Assembly (NCBI GenBank): GCA_014607495.2
Contig: CP053148.1
Coordinates: forward strand, 13,392,001 to 13,456,000
DNA: 64,000 nt
DNA from: Carposina sasakii
Taxonomy: Eukaryota > Arthropoda > Insecta > Lepidoptera > Carposinidae
Direction: 5' to 3'
Below the pieces are notes generated by a model. The model was not told the DNA's origin and did no database searches. It saw nothing but the letters and a program-made list of their open reading frames with translations. Both the position numbers and the translations under genes were made by a program. This document shows, piece after piece, positions 11,925 through 22,860 of the stretch. Position 1 is the first letter of the stretch. Each line of letters opens with the position of its first letter.

Positions 11925-12040
11925 CTAAAAAGTAGCCTATGTCTACTTGATATCCCTATCTCTGTACCAAATTTAAATTATCGGAAGCTGGACAGGCAGA
12001 CAGATAGAGTTCTTTTCGCAATTATAATATTAGTGAGGAT
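11925..12040 (-). mobile_element. Degraded Helitron fragment
   Basis: It shares 'aaaaagtagcctatgt' and 'gtaccaaatttaaat' with the Helitron interiors, and ends with an 'ataatattagtgagga' 5'-end-like sequence. Confidence 0.5.
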
Positions 12041-13092
12041 AGTAAAGATTTTTAAATTTACCAGTAGATTGGTTGGTGAGCTTAAACAATACTTAAAGGT
12101 TTTTTTAATACGGAAGGCCACTGTATAGATATAAAATACAATATGCTTCAACTAAATTGTGTCCATTATTATAACCTAACTTTGCAGTTATTATTTACAA
12201 CCGTGTCTTTCTATTCGAGTTGTGTAGTGTTGCAGGTAGTGCAAGCGCGTTGAAGTCTTTTGTTCCACTCGTGCAATAACTATTTTTTCTATAGTTTCAC
12301 TTGTTTATCTTCTGCAGAATTACTTTAAGATGTCATGGTTTTAATTAAGTGCGAAGAGGCATAAATTTACCAAAGATTAAATTGTCACGGTTCATTTTAA
12401 TTTTAACATTATGTTCCCCAATTATTAGACTTTTTAGTGATGATTTCTGACTATAATTTTAGACTTTTTTCGATAGATATTTAAATGAATTACATACAGT
12501 AAAAGTATATACATATCATCAGTACATGTTCATCAGATACCTACGTCGATATGTCGACCTTGAATTGTCTTGAACGACCTTTAAGGTTGTCATTTGAGAA
12601 ATAACAAATGTTTTGATAATTTCTAAATGCAGACAGATGTTTTTATTTCCCTGTCATACATACCTTCAATGATTACCTCAAATATTTTTACATCTCTTTA
12701 CCATATATTAAATTAATCTATCTTTGAAGTGATAATGTTATAGGCATAATATCTAATCTTTAAGTACCTACATAGGTAATGGCTCAACTTTTTGAATAAT
12801 AAGCACCTTAAAGTATAAGTTTAGATTTTGATTCTAGCACCTTGATGTCTATCATTTTTTATGTATTATTGGTTTGCATCCAGATATTCATATGATACGA
12901 AATAAAAGTCCCTATTGCGATCTGAGGACATGGCAGTTATACCCTAGCCAAGCCGGTCGAAGCTATGTTGGCAACCCTAACAAATTACATGTATTGTGTT
13001 TATCATGTTGCATGTGTTTTAATATGGTGCCAAGGGTTCCAAGTCTTCCATACGAGAATAGCAATACATAGTTTCATCCGCCTTCAGTTTAT
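12041..13092. other. Intergenic DNA, nothing recognised
   Basis: No supported gene. One CAGGTAG heptamer lies at about 12233. The 65-residue frame at 12874-13071 has no family features. Confidence 0.4.
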
Positions 13093-13222
13093 GCTTCACC
13101 AACCCGCCTGCCCAACAGCGTGCTGACTATGGGCAAAAACCCCCCTGGGGCAGTAGTCTTATGGCGTGCCCTGTGGTAGGCCTACATCCAGCGGTGGACT
13201 GCAATAGGCTGAAGACAAGATA
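13093..13222 (+). repeat. LINE/SINE 3'-tail repeat, second copy
   Basis: Homologous to 4310-4430, including 'gactatgggcaaaaac', 'cctacatccagcggtggact' and 'gcaataggctgaagac'. Confidence 0.6.
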
Positions 13223-13357
13223 GTTTATACTTACCTACTTACCTTCGACAGTAGATTGGACGCATATTGCTGATGCATAGGGTCACATTCCTAGATTTTA
13301 GGTAATAATTAAAAACTATTGGCAATGCCTACCTAATTCAAGTTTGTCATGTAGGTA

Positions 13358-13695
13358 TACAGGGTGTGGGTGACAGCCAGGCCAATACTGAAATGCTGAA
13401 TAAGTACCATTCTGTTAAGTTATACGACAGTGTTATTATAACTCACAGGAAATTTATTTTTGATTTGATTATCAGTATTCGAATTGTATTGGGTGATCCT
13501 GTGACTAATTAAATGGGCTTATTGGTTATTGTGTGACACATTGCTGTTTTTTGGATCACTTGTAACTCTCCAATAGGATTGAACAGGTTTTTGAATTCGG
13601 AATTTTTCTGCGAAAATTTTCAATGTTTTCCACCTCAGAATCATGGTCTGAAGTTATGGTATCAGTATTTGCCTGGCTGTCACAAACACCCTGTA
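13358..13695. mobile_element. Complete MITE with TA target duplication
   Basis: The terminal inverted repeats are TACAGGGTGTGGGTGACAGC on the left and the complement of TACAGGGTGTTTGTGACAGC on the right: about 25 bp with two differences. TA dinucleotides flank both ends (13356-13357 and 13696-13697). Length is 338 bp with no coding capacity. A TA duplication is typical of Tc1/mariner-type and related elements. A truncated relative lies at 1277-1733. Confidence 0.85.
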
Positions 13696-13724
13696 TATGT
13701 ATGTATGTATACCCGTGCTACTTA

Positions 13725-13870
13725 ATGCAGGGCTTCACTAGAATACATCAGCTTATTATTCTTCCGTGCATGTCGTAAGAGTAACTAAGGACCTCGGGCA
13801 TTCTCTCGGGCGATGAGCTAGCAATTTGTCACTGATCGTCAACACCTGTCCCCGCTATGCTTAACTAACT
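13725..13870 (+). repeat. Dispersed repeat fragment ('cttccgtgcatgtcgtaaga' family)
   Basis: Contains 'cttccgtgcatgtcgtaaga' and 'gggcattctctcgggcgatg', which recur at 2480, 26690-26890, 28955-28995, 31040-31170 and 32920-33010. Confidence 0.55.
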
Positions 13871-13915
13871 TTTAACAAAGCTGTAGAAACTTCTTTATGA
13901 ACCTGCACTTTTAGC

Positions 13916-14361
13916 GATCTATTCCGGTCCGATCCATTAAACTAATCCCTTTTTACTTTAAATCCACAACAAATTCCTGTCTGATACCAAAAACAATTTT
14001 TAGATTTCGGTCTGATCCCGTAGAGCTCTTTTTTAATGTGTAAAGTCAGAAAATAAAATAGAGAATAAAAGAGTGAAAATTCTACAAGTTGTTTTATTGA
14101 AAAACGACAAAGTTAAGAAAAAATAGAATTAGTAAAATAGTCTCGATCTCTTAGTAAAAATCAACAATCATTCGAAAAACAATATTGTATTTGTCTACTG
14201 TTTTACTTGCTAACAGTACTAAAAAATCAAGAAGACACACGAGATCAGAACGGAATACAAAATAAATGAAATATTCAACGGATTCCGCGACGGGATCGTA
14301 GAGGAATAAAAAAACCTGATCCTTTGCGGGATCACTTGCTGGGATCGGAACGGAATAGATC
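13916..14361. mobile_element. TIR element with 8-bp target duplication, copy 1
   Basis: The terminal inverted repeats are GATCTATTCCGGTCCGATCC and, complemented, GATCTATTCCGTTCCGATCC. The flanks CTTTTAGC and CTTTTGGC match at 7 of 8 positions, suggesting an 8-bp target duplication. It is homologous in inverted orientation to 30382-30903. The minus-strand 89-residue frame at 14151-14420 runs through one end and is not taken as a gene. An 8-bp duplication fits hAT, P or Merlin superfamilies; no transposase is present. Confidence 0.8.
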
Positions 14362-14545
14362 CTTTTGGCTACCCCATTTCGGGAACACAGCCGACTATAT
14401 GAGTGAGTATATAGCAACAATGAAGCTAATTAAAGGTTATATTGCTATAACATTTGCATCGAAGAGGCAACAATAACATTAATACTACGTGAGCATCGAT
14501 TGAATAAATTAAAAGTAAAAATCTAGATGCCGCATTTACAAGATT

Positions 14546-14650
14546 ATAGGGTACCCGGTAGCTCAGTTGGTATGCCAGAGGTCGTGAATTGAAGTCTCAC
14601 TCGGGTGAAAAAAAAATTCATTTCCTAATATTATTTATTATAGATTATAA
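14546..14650 (+). repeat. tRNA-derived SINE, family A
   Basis: 'acccggtagctcagttggta' (A-box region) is followed by 'gtgaattgaagtctcactcg' (degenerate B-box) and CGGGTG with an A/T-rich tail. It lacks part of the anticodon arm seen in the other copies. Confidence 0.65.
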
Positions 14651-15299
14651 TAGTAGTAAAGTTATCGTAGCATTACCTATCTGCTGACTTTTTACTCATA
14701 GAATTAGAAAACTAAACAGACTACATTTCTTCATAATTGATATAACAAGATCGTACTTATTTTGGGATCTTTTAATTTAAATTAACCTACTTGTTACTTG
14801 ATACCTACTTTGTACAGGTGTTTCAATGATAAGATAACCCAAAACTAAATTGAAACCATATGAGATTCAATAAAAACATATTGCATCATATGTTATAGAT
14901 AGTGTGTTTTATAAGTGCTATGTGTCTCCCAAAAAAATTTATTATTATTTATCTAACAGGTAGTAATACTTACGGGGTTTTATACTTACGACAATCAACA
15001 TTGACTCCATACCTCCTTTCTTCCGTCCGATCCAGCCAAGATAGGATTTAAATGATTTTACACCGATTTATTATATTTAATTATAACAGGTACATAGGTA
15101 TATTTAATATTAAAGGCCATTTTCAGTACTTATTTGGTAATTAAGTATAATTAATTTTCCTAATTTGATTTAAAAATATTACTTAATAAATGCAATTCTT
15201 ATTCATTTTCTAATTATGTATCTGAAATAAGTTCTTTAGTTAAATGTTGTTGAAATTGGCCTTCAAAGTTTTAGCAAACAACTAGCAAGTTAATACAGA
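14651..15299. other. Intergenic DNA, nothing recognised
   Basis: AT-rich, no supported gene. A CAGGTAG heptamer is at about 14957. Confidence 0.4.
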
Positions 15300-18200
15300 C
15301 ATAAGCACAACACTCGCCAGCCAGGTGTCGAGGAAAATAAAACAACAATGTTCACATTAAATTTATATTCAATGACAGATCCGAAACAATCACTAGTGCT
15401 ACAGCATTAGTAGAATATTTTAACACTAGTAATTAAAGTACATGTTTAAACATTCACAAATACATGGGTATGCACTTCTGAATGAATAATCTAGTTTCTA
15501 TTTAGGTGACTGAACAAAATATACAACGAAACGTGGTCTGAATGGTTGACAAAATAATAAAATTAAAACTATTTTCTGTAATTTTATCAACCATACATTT
15601 AAAAGTCGCATAGCTTTATATAAAAACATCTCGCATGTAACAAAAAAAGTTTTGCAATTTGTTCGTGTGCTCACTCTACTTGTGTAAATGTATAATAATA
15701 TATAGGTAGGTATATGATATGGAACTACATGTAACAGGTAACCATTTTATCGTTTTAATTAGAAATATAATTAGTTATATCGACAATAATAATGTACACA
15801 AAAACAAATTGCAGCGCATAGCAATAAAGAAACTCGCCGTAGCGTGTATCAGACCCGTCTGCTTAATCTAGTAACTATAATGAAGACCTAATCTAGAATA
15901 TGTCTAAGTGATACCCAAGACATGGCCGGGTAGTTGAGTTAGCGTCGCGGGGTAGCTACGTCCCACGAGCCCGCTCCGACCGACCGCCTGCCGTAAACAC
16001 CACCTAAACAAAGTATTTTGCGCTACGCCTAGACAAACAAATTTCAATAAAGGATCATAGTAAATGCATGCAATGCCCGTTCCTGCACCTACGTGCGACA
16101 TGGAGGGAACCATTTAAAGAAAACAACCTCTCATCATATTAACTCTTCCAATTTTACTCAACTCAAAGAAACAGAAATCATCTGGTAACTGATTAATTAA
16201 ATTAATAATACATTATACACAAACGTAATCATCACAAATCTTACAATCCATCAATTTTAGCATTAGTGTTATAAACTTCATCGCTACGTTCAACTTATTT
16301 CAAAATAAGTCTATCGATGAATACAATAATAGAATAATGATAGATAACAAATTTATTGTTATATTTTAATATTTACATAGTACGAATACTCTAACTGTTA
16401 CTACTAGGAGTGCTATAATATAACAGTATGATGAGAGACAAATATGTCCGGTAAATATATATTTATATACGAAGGCGAGAGCGTCCCGGTCGTCGGGTAA
16501 AAGAAGACTACAGTTAATAATTAAATTTATCTTTAAATAAAATTTGAAGGCAAGTTGAGGTATTTAGTTGCAAGCCCGCCGGCTTCGGCTGGCCAGGGCG
16601 CACCGCACTTCGCTCTAATTCCTATAACTCGTTATTTGAGGTAGTTTCGTTCCGCATATGTGCCACTGGTAAAGTATTATTAATATTAATCTATTATGTA
16701 GATCAAAAGACAATACTTCTGTCATACAAACCCTACAACAATTAACATCTTTCAGTTCAGATTTAGTTCAAACATATACATATAATCATTCATATATAGT
16801 ATACGCGCTATATAAGAAATACAAAATCTGTATAGATGCTAAGTGTATGCTTGTCTGTACTTGTGTCTGTTTGTATATTGTTTAAATATATTGGCAAGAA
16901 GAGCAAACGGACACACGTCCAGAAAACCATACAGTTGTACTATTCATCTTTCTATATAACATTGTAGAGGTAGGCCATTTCAATTATGGTCAGTAAATAT
17001 TGCTATTTCATTAGTACATTTCTCATAAATATCATCGGACCTAAAATAAGTCACGACTGATGAGGTAGACCAACATAGTTGTGTTATTCTCTATGTATAA
17101 AAATATTTCCGCAATATAATTCAACATTTAAATACAAACATTACCAAAATTATGTCAATCCAATGTCCATATTGCACAACTATAGTGAGATATAGTTTTG
17201 AACTGTGTACTACGAGTAAATTCATTACGATCAAATGATATGATAGTGAAGCAGACCCGGCATAATACTCCACCTGTCTGGGGGTTACACCAGCTCGCTC
17301 TTATCGAATATGATAATCAGGACAACAAGGATCGCCATGAATAGAAGCATCGCTGCTTCATGATCGCAGACGGGAATATGTATTATGCGGCGCCTGCACA
17401 CTCTGGGCCTGATATGTTCTTTAATAAATCGAATTCATTTGATTAGCACTCATATGTACATATAGAGAAATCTGTGTCTCTCACAATTTATTGTTTCAAA
17501 TATATCGATAATTTTCACATTAATACTATACAAAAAACATTTACATTATTATTTTAAATTATTGCTAGAGAATTTCATTATTATTAAGCTAGAGAAATTA
17601 AAATTAAATCATTTCGCAACATACAGTTGGCTGAATCAATTTGGCAACGTTAAGGAAGACTACTTATCTAAATCTAACGAAACAGGAATGTATGTATATA
17701 ACTAAATTCGTTCAAATAACATATTGGTAACTTATATTGGGCATAAATTAATATTATATTTAAGTCAAACAAAGTTATTCTAGCTTACGTTTAAAACAAA
17801 TGTCAACAGAAAAAAATTATGTTAAGGAAGCACCGGGAAAAAATCAATACAAGTATTCCAATAATTCAAATCTTTAACAATATGGTAAGTAACGAAGCAA
17901 AGGTCCGGGATTTATCCTCGGCGAGGATCAGTTAATAACAGCCAACATAAACGATGCAAAATATTCAAATGAAAGCATTTAATTGATGATTTTTAGCATT
18001 AACCTAGAGAGGTGCGCGTACGCACCACTCGTAGATCTATCTACATCTAATTATCAACTTTATTGCAATTGTACTTTATGGGTGCCATTTCATTTAAAAT
18101 TTTGACCACCACATATTATTATTTATCTTATCTTTTTCTTTTTACGTTATATAATTTGTACCGATCGTTTTACGCGATATCCAAAGACTACATCATAAAG

Positions 18201-18869
18201 TTTGCCATTCAAATTGTTTTATAAAGATCATTATATCCTGAGTACCTACTTAAATTAAATGTCTGGTAATTAAGTCCCAATTTTTTTAAATATTTACACA
18301 AATTATACTAAATACCTTTTGAAATACACAAAGTCATTTTAACATCAACAATCATAGAAAGAAAACGTACCTAATAACTAAAAATAAAAAATTCTGTGGC
18401 CGTACATATTATACAAAAAAAGATAAAATGTAAGTAGATATGTCGTATTGAAAGTTCACTGCGAAGTGACAACCTAAGTTAATGAACCCATAAAATTAAG
18501 GTCCGTCTATAATTTAGGTATAATTACTCCTAATTTAATAATATGCAAAAATGATATGGTTTGGTCTAAACAATAGTAACCAATGTAATTATATGTTTAG
18601 CGGCCAGACAGCCAGGCAGATAAAGTCACCTTGTGGCGAAGACAAGGTTGCGTTTAGTTTTAAAGAAAAAATGAGCTAATGAATGTGCGCGTACGCCGGC
18701 GCGGCGGCGTCGCGCTATCTCTATAAACACATATCTCTTGAATGTAATCAAAACCGATAACTTTATAAATTACGTATATCTACATCCACACAAAAGAAAT
18801 GTGTCATTATTGCAATCCGTATTGATATGTGTATACAGCTTTGTTCAAAAGGGCGTCAACGAATCACAG
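15300..18869 (-). other. Repeat-poor downstream flank of zld, possible 3' UTR
   Basis: About 3.5 kb directly downstream of the zld stop codon holds none of the repeat families that fill the rest of the window. It has several small GC-rich islands (about 15920-16000, 16570-16620, 17260-17400, 18685-18720). This suggests transcribed or constrained sequence, such as a long 3' UTR, but no poly(A) site can be assigned with confidence. A strong short hairpin, GGTGCG-CGTA-CGCACC, is at about 18011-18026. The 69-residue minus-strand frame at 15904-16113 has no recognised domain. Confidence 0.4.
17285..17393 (-). CDS. Possible small exon or micropeptide with membrane segment
   Basis: This minus-strand open frame ends in TAA and encodes a hydrophobic run (about 16 residues around MAILVVLIII) followed by a short polar tail, FDKSELV. 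A methionine at 17350 would give a 21-residue peptide. Alternatively, an AG at 17395-17394 could be a splice acceptor giving a 36-codon terminal exon. It lies in one of the GC-richer islands downstream of zld. The upstream frame runs open to about 17440. The opposite strand is also open here, so chance is a real possibility. No homolog is recognised. Confidence 0.2.
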
Positions 18870-21800
18870 TTATGTGTACGTCGTGCGACGCCCAGCGTTC
18901 GTGGAGGATGTACGCGCAGTTTTCTTAAGATGGGTATCGAAATGTTTGATCATATGATCTTTTCTGATGAAGCCTTTGCCGCAATGCACGCATGCGAATG
19001 GTTTGCTACCAGTATGCAGGCACATGTGGCGTCGGAGATCTGTTTTGTGGTTGAAAGACTTAGGACACTCGTTGCACTTAAAGGGTTTATTTTCAGCGTG
19101 CTTCACATAGTGTCCCTCGTACGAGACGTCATCAGAAAAACGTTTGCCACATCTTTCGCATTTGAAAGGCTTAGCGCCCGAGTGCAATATTTTGATGTGC
19201 TGAGTGAGATAGCAACCTTTGTTAAAAAGCTTGTCACACTCATAACATTTATGCACTGTGGCTTGCTCAGTTTTCTTTAGCGAATTCTGCTCTGTGAGCG
19301 GTGTGGTGGCCGTGGAAGATACCGGTGACGTACGGTGCTCGTTCTCCGCTTTCGCGCTTTCCGGACTTGCCGGTGACTTCATTTGAGACCCATAATTTTC
19401 TTTATTAGCATAATCCATTATATCTTCTATTTTTAAAATTTGAAGTTCAGTATCTGCCCGAGTTAGACTATCGGTTTCGCGTTTTATAGTTTTACCGCCT
19501 ACTGGATAATTGAAGGTATAGTTTTTCAGTGGTTCATTTGTGTAAGTTATCATATTATTATTTTGTATGACGTTATCTTTAATATCTTTAGGTGAGAAAC
19601 TATAATCATATTCAGTACCTTGCCCACTAAGATCGCTATTATTAAATTGCAGCGGTGAGTGAACAGGGTCGACAATGATATAACCGGCGGTAGAATCGTC
19701 GGCGAGAACTTGACCCCCCACGTTAGGTTGAGAGATATAGTTAGAAACATAAACGCTGAAGCTCTGCGTTTGGAGCTGCGAGAAGCTAGGCAAGCGTCCA
19801 ACGGCAGATTGGCTTAACGTTTCTTGTTCCATAACCTCGACTTCTTCTGGTTGAGATTCACCAAAAGTAGCCGGACTGGCTATAGGCAGATTGTTGATAG
19901 CCATATCCATAACGTGGGGGGCCATCCCGTTTGGGTAACTCGGTGCTATAGTCTGCTGAAAATTCTGGCCCAAATATAATGGGGTGTGCGTGGGGTCCGG
20001 AACCGAAGGTCCCAAAGGATCCGTAGACCTCGGGCTGTAAGGGTTGACACCCAAATGGCTGAACGGCGGCAGGGTGTGCGCCGTAAGCGCCGGCGTAGTC
20101 TGTGTTAGCACTGGATTGGAAATATTGCTGGTTGACACCGATAGCAGGCCCCTCATATGGTGATTTTGCGAAACAGAGGGACCTGCTTCCCCGTTTGGGG
20201 GATTCCCGGCAGTTGATATTGGTATACATTTAGATTGTTGACTATTATCATTAGAAAGACCAGGAGGCTGGCTTCCGATATTTAGAGGATGTGATCCGAC
20301 CTGATGCTGTAATGGATGATTAGCTAAAGGATTATTTGTGTAATTATTATCTAAGTTACCCTGTTGAAGATGCGTGTATGGCGATTTGACTTGCATGGCG
20401 GCGACGCGGTGCGCTCGATCGAACCCCTGCGACGCGTACGGTGACTGGAGCGCGGTGTCATCCACGCTGCGGCCGTCGTCTGGCGGTACCGGACTCTGCG
20501 TATTGGAGTCAGCATTTTGTTGTTGTGCTCGCTGTAGAGAATCACGACTGGGATGATGATGACTCGAAATAGGCATTGTAGCTGGATCCGGCTGGCCGGA
20601 TGACCTTACTGCATTTTTGTGCAAGGTGGTATTGTAATGTCTCTTGAGATGTCCAGAACTGGTGAACCACTTGTTACATGCCGTACAATTATAAGTTTTT
20701 GGCCTTCTTGCTTCGTTGGATTTCCAATTCGCTCCTTTACCACCCATAGAGGGCATTGCAGATGATGTGGAATTTGCAGGTTGGGTGCTCGTTATTTGCG
20801 GAGCAGATGGTGAGTCGTATGGTCTATAAGGGGGTTTTATGTCAGGATTAGAAGAACCCACTTGACCAGCATAGTCTGATAGAGCTGGCATCTGTACGCC
20901 AGGATATATCTTCTGATCCACGTGCATAAATGGTTTTTGATCATGATGTACGGGCAGAAACTTATCTTGAGAATATCCAAATTTTTGTTCGGGATGGAAC
21001 ATTTTAGCGTCACTTGCGTAATTTTTTTGCTCAGCAAACATCTTTTGATCTTTAAACAATGAAACATCTCCGTTTATTGCCGGATTGTTATACAATTTCT
21101 GCGTATCCCACGGCATCACTGGAACGGTTCGAGTGTTTACTTCTCGTCCCTGGCTAGGCGTATCTTCATAGGTGGCGCTAGTCGGATCACCCTCGTTTCC
21201 TTGATAGACGACTTTCTGCGAGTCTAGGTCTAGAATGTCTGAAGATTCCTCATGCTCTTCTTTAACTTTGGTGTTCTCATTTTGGTAACCAGAATTATTG
21301 TATTGTTTAGGCGGAAATTGTTGGAATGACATTGAGGATGCATTGGGTGCGGAACTGGAACCGGCGTGCGCCGAGTTGCAGTGCTCGTTGAGTTGCACTG
21401 CCGAATCGCACACAAAGCCACACTTGTCGCACTGATTGGGTGAAGGCGAGGGCGTCGGCTGGTTTAATGGTTGGCCATACAAAGGACTCGAAGACGACAC
21501 TTGACCTCGCTCTTGCATAGTGTATGGATGGAAGCGATTAGTCTTATGATTATGATATTCTTGGTTATACTGAGATTGCTCCCAGTTTATTTGATCGGGA
21601 TGTTGATTTTGAGGAAAGCCGGCATGATTATAATTATTACCGAATTGTGCTCCTGGAGAGAAGTTGGTCTGGTCCGGGTTCTGGTAGGGTGACGGCGCAC
21701 TGTGATAACTCTGCGGCGTGGCAGGATGTGGAAACTGCCCAGAGGTTTCGGGGGTAGCCCGCTGCTGGAACTCTGGGCTGGGCTTTGTGATCATGTTGTC

Positions 21801-22028
21801 ACTAGAGTCGGCCGGAGCCGACACTGTGCTTTCGTTCTTCACTTTTGTACCGTTGTTATTATCAGAGTCATGTTGAGTGTTCTGAGTACCCCACTTAACA
21901 TATAAATTTTCTTTATGGTACTGCAAATGTACCTCCAAAGAATCAACAGTGTCCAAATATAAATCGCAAACTTTACAATGGTACTCTCTCGACGGTAGGG
22001 TCGACGTTACAGCGTTGCTGTTAGCCAT
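18870..22028 (-). CDS. zld: Zelda, pioneer zinc-finger transcription factor
   Basis: A 1052-residue nuclear C2H2 protein in a single open exon. Seven fingers are visible. Finger 1 uses C18, C21, H34, H38. Finger 2 uses C200, C203, H216, H221. A JAZ-type finger with a five-residue His spacing uses C448, C451, H464, H470. A C-terminal array of four uses C928-H949, C957-H977, C985-H1005 and C1013-H1033, with linkers of the HTGSKPF type. An RFHPY motif at 165-169 corresponds to the RYHPY motif described for Zelda. Long Gln/Asn/Ser/Pro-rich regions separate the fingers, as expected for a disordered activation region. This order (finger 1, RYHPY, JAZ, four-finger C-terminus) is the known insect Zelda architecture; in Drosophila the C-terminal array binds CAGGTAG sites and opens chromatin at zygotic genome activation. 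The start is supported by an in-frame TAG directly before the ATG. An upstream T-rich tract ending in AG (about 22061-22090) suggests a 5' UTR intron acceptor. The identification rests on recalled family architecture, not on a search. Confidence 0.9.
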   Translation of the reverse strand: MANSNAVTSTLPSREYHCKVCDLYLDTVDSLEVHLQYHKENLYVKWGTQNTQHDSDNNNGTKVKNESTVSAPADSSDNMITKPSPEFQQRATPETSGQFPHPATPQSYHSAPSPYQNPDQTNFSPGAQFGNNYNHAGFPQNQHPDQINWEQSQYNQEYHNHKTNRFHPYTMQERGQVSSSSPLYGQPLNQPTPSPSPNQCDKCGFVCDSAVQLNEHCNSAHAGSSSAPNASSMSFQQFPPKQYNNSGYQNENTKVKEEHEESSDILDLDSQKVVYQGNEGDPTSATYEDTPSQGREVNTRTVPVMPWDTQKLYNNPAINGDVSLFKDQKMFAEQKNYASDAKMFHPEQKFGYSQDKFLPVHHDQKPFMHVDQKIYPGVQMPALSDYAGQVGSSNPDIKPPYRPYDSPSAPQITSTQPANSTSSAMPSMGGKGANWKSNEARRPKTYNCTACNKWFTSSGHLKRHYNTTLHKNAVRSSGQPDPATMPISSHHHPSRDSLQRAQQQNADSNTQSPVPPDDGRSVDDTALQSPYASQGFDRAHRVAAMQVKSPYTHLQQGNLDNNYTNNPLANHPLQHQVGSHPLNIGSQPPGLSNDNSQQSKCIPISTAGNPPNGEAGPSVSQNHHMRGLLSVSTSNISNPVLTQTTPALTAHTLPPFSHLGVNPYSPRSTDPLGPSVPDPTHTPLYLGQNFQQTIAPSYPNGMAPHVMDMAINNLPIASPATFGESQPEEVEVMEQETLSQSAVGRLPSFSQLQTQSFSVYVSNYISQPNVGGQVLADDSTAGYIIVDPVHSPLQFNNSDLSGQGTEYDYSFSPKDIKDNVIQNNNMITYTNEPLKNYTFNYPVGGKTIKRETDSLTRADTELQILKIEDIMDYANKENYGSQMKSPASPESAKAENEHRTSPVSSTATTPLTEQNSLKKTEQATVHKCYECDKLFNKGCYLTQHIKILHSGAKPFKCERCGKRFSDDVSYEGHYVKHAENKPFKCNECPKSFNHKTDLRRHMCLHTGSKPFACVHCGKGFIRKDHMIKHFDTHLKKTARTSSTNAGRRTTYT

Positions 22029-22860
22029 CTAATCATCAGTCCAGCGGAGCGCACCGTCTCCTCCAACGAAAAAAAAATAATAAAAAAACAACACCACTCG
22101 TATCTGCGTACATGTAGTCGGCGGATGAATCAGGCGCTACAGGTTAGAGTCATGGTCGCGGCCGCGGCTCCCCTCGCGGCTCAACTTATAGTACGGCGAT
22201 GTTTTCGAAGAAAGTTTTTCGCGGCATTTCCGCGCGGGCGGGCGGCGGCCACGTGCGCTCCGTAAACACGTCGGCGCTTCACTCCACCCGGCACTCAGCA
22301 CACTTTATATCACTTTTGTTCTTCATAAAGTTTAATATTCATAATTTGCCGAAACAGTCACTATTAATAGTCTGTAGTCCGAATAAAGTCTAATCAACTA
22401 TAATCACAGAAATTTATACGTTATTGGCACTTGTTTGTAAACCGGGAAGCGAGCTAGTTAGTTTGTAGTGTAGCGGGACGCGGGTCATCCGCCGGGTACG
22501 GACGCTGTGAACGTTTACTAGCAACTGACAGCCTTCCCGAAGTCGCCTTCGGGGGCATGACTTCAATAACAATTCGCAACGTCGTCCCCCACCGAAGCGT
22601 GCGTGCGAGTGAGAACACAGCGCGGTGATGAAGTTATCGCTCCTTCGTCCTTTTGTCCGTCCTTGGTGCGAGCGAGATGGGAGAGGGGGGCCAGCGCGAG
22701 GCGCGGGGCGGGGGTGCTCCTACTCTTTCTCAAAATTGAAATGCCCGGTCGAAATGTCCGGTGATGCTGCGTCCGAGTGGGACAGCGATAGCACCACCCT
22801 TACAATGCGGGCGGGCAGAACGAGTCGACCAAATATCTAAATTTAAATTTAGTTCCCCTG
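22029..22860 (-). promoter_or_regulatory. GC-rich 5' region and likely promoter of zld
   Basis: The 22140-22840 block is markedly GC- and CpG-rich compared with the AT-rich surroundings, and lies directly upstream of the zld ATG on its strand. This fits a 5' UTR and promoter. The minus strand has a long T-rich tract followed by AG at 22062-22061, a plausible splice acceptor about 32 bases before the ATG. The start site itself was not located. The small plus-strand frames at 22199-22393 and 22625-22840 are attributed to composition. Confidence 0.5.

Noticed and set aside
12233..14963. CAGGTAG sites at 12.2 and 15.0 kb as Zelda targets
   Set aside because: Single heptamers far from any gene are expected at about this frequency by chance.
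16570..16640. Plus or minus coding exon in the GC island after zld
   Set aside because: Short frames are open on more than one phase and lack convincing splice sites.
18738..19280. Plus-strand 180-residue open frame
   Set aside because: It is largely the antisense shadow of the zld C-terminal zinc-finger array.
20351..21905. Multiple 60-80 residue frames on both strands
   Set aside because: All lie inside the zld coding exon in other frames and have no independent support.
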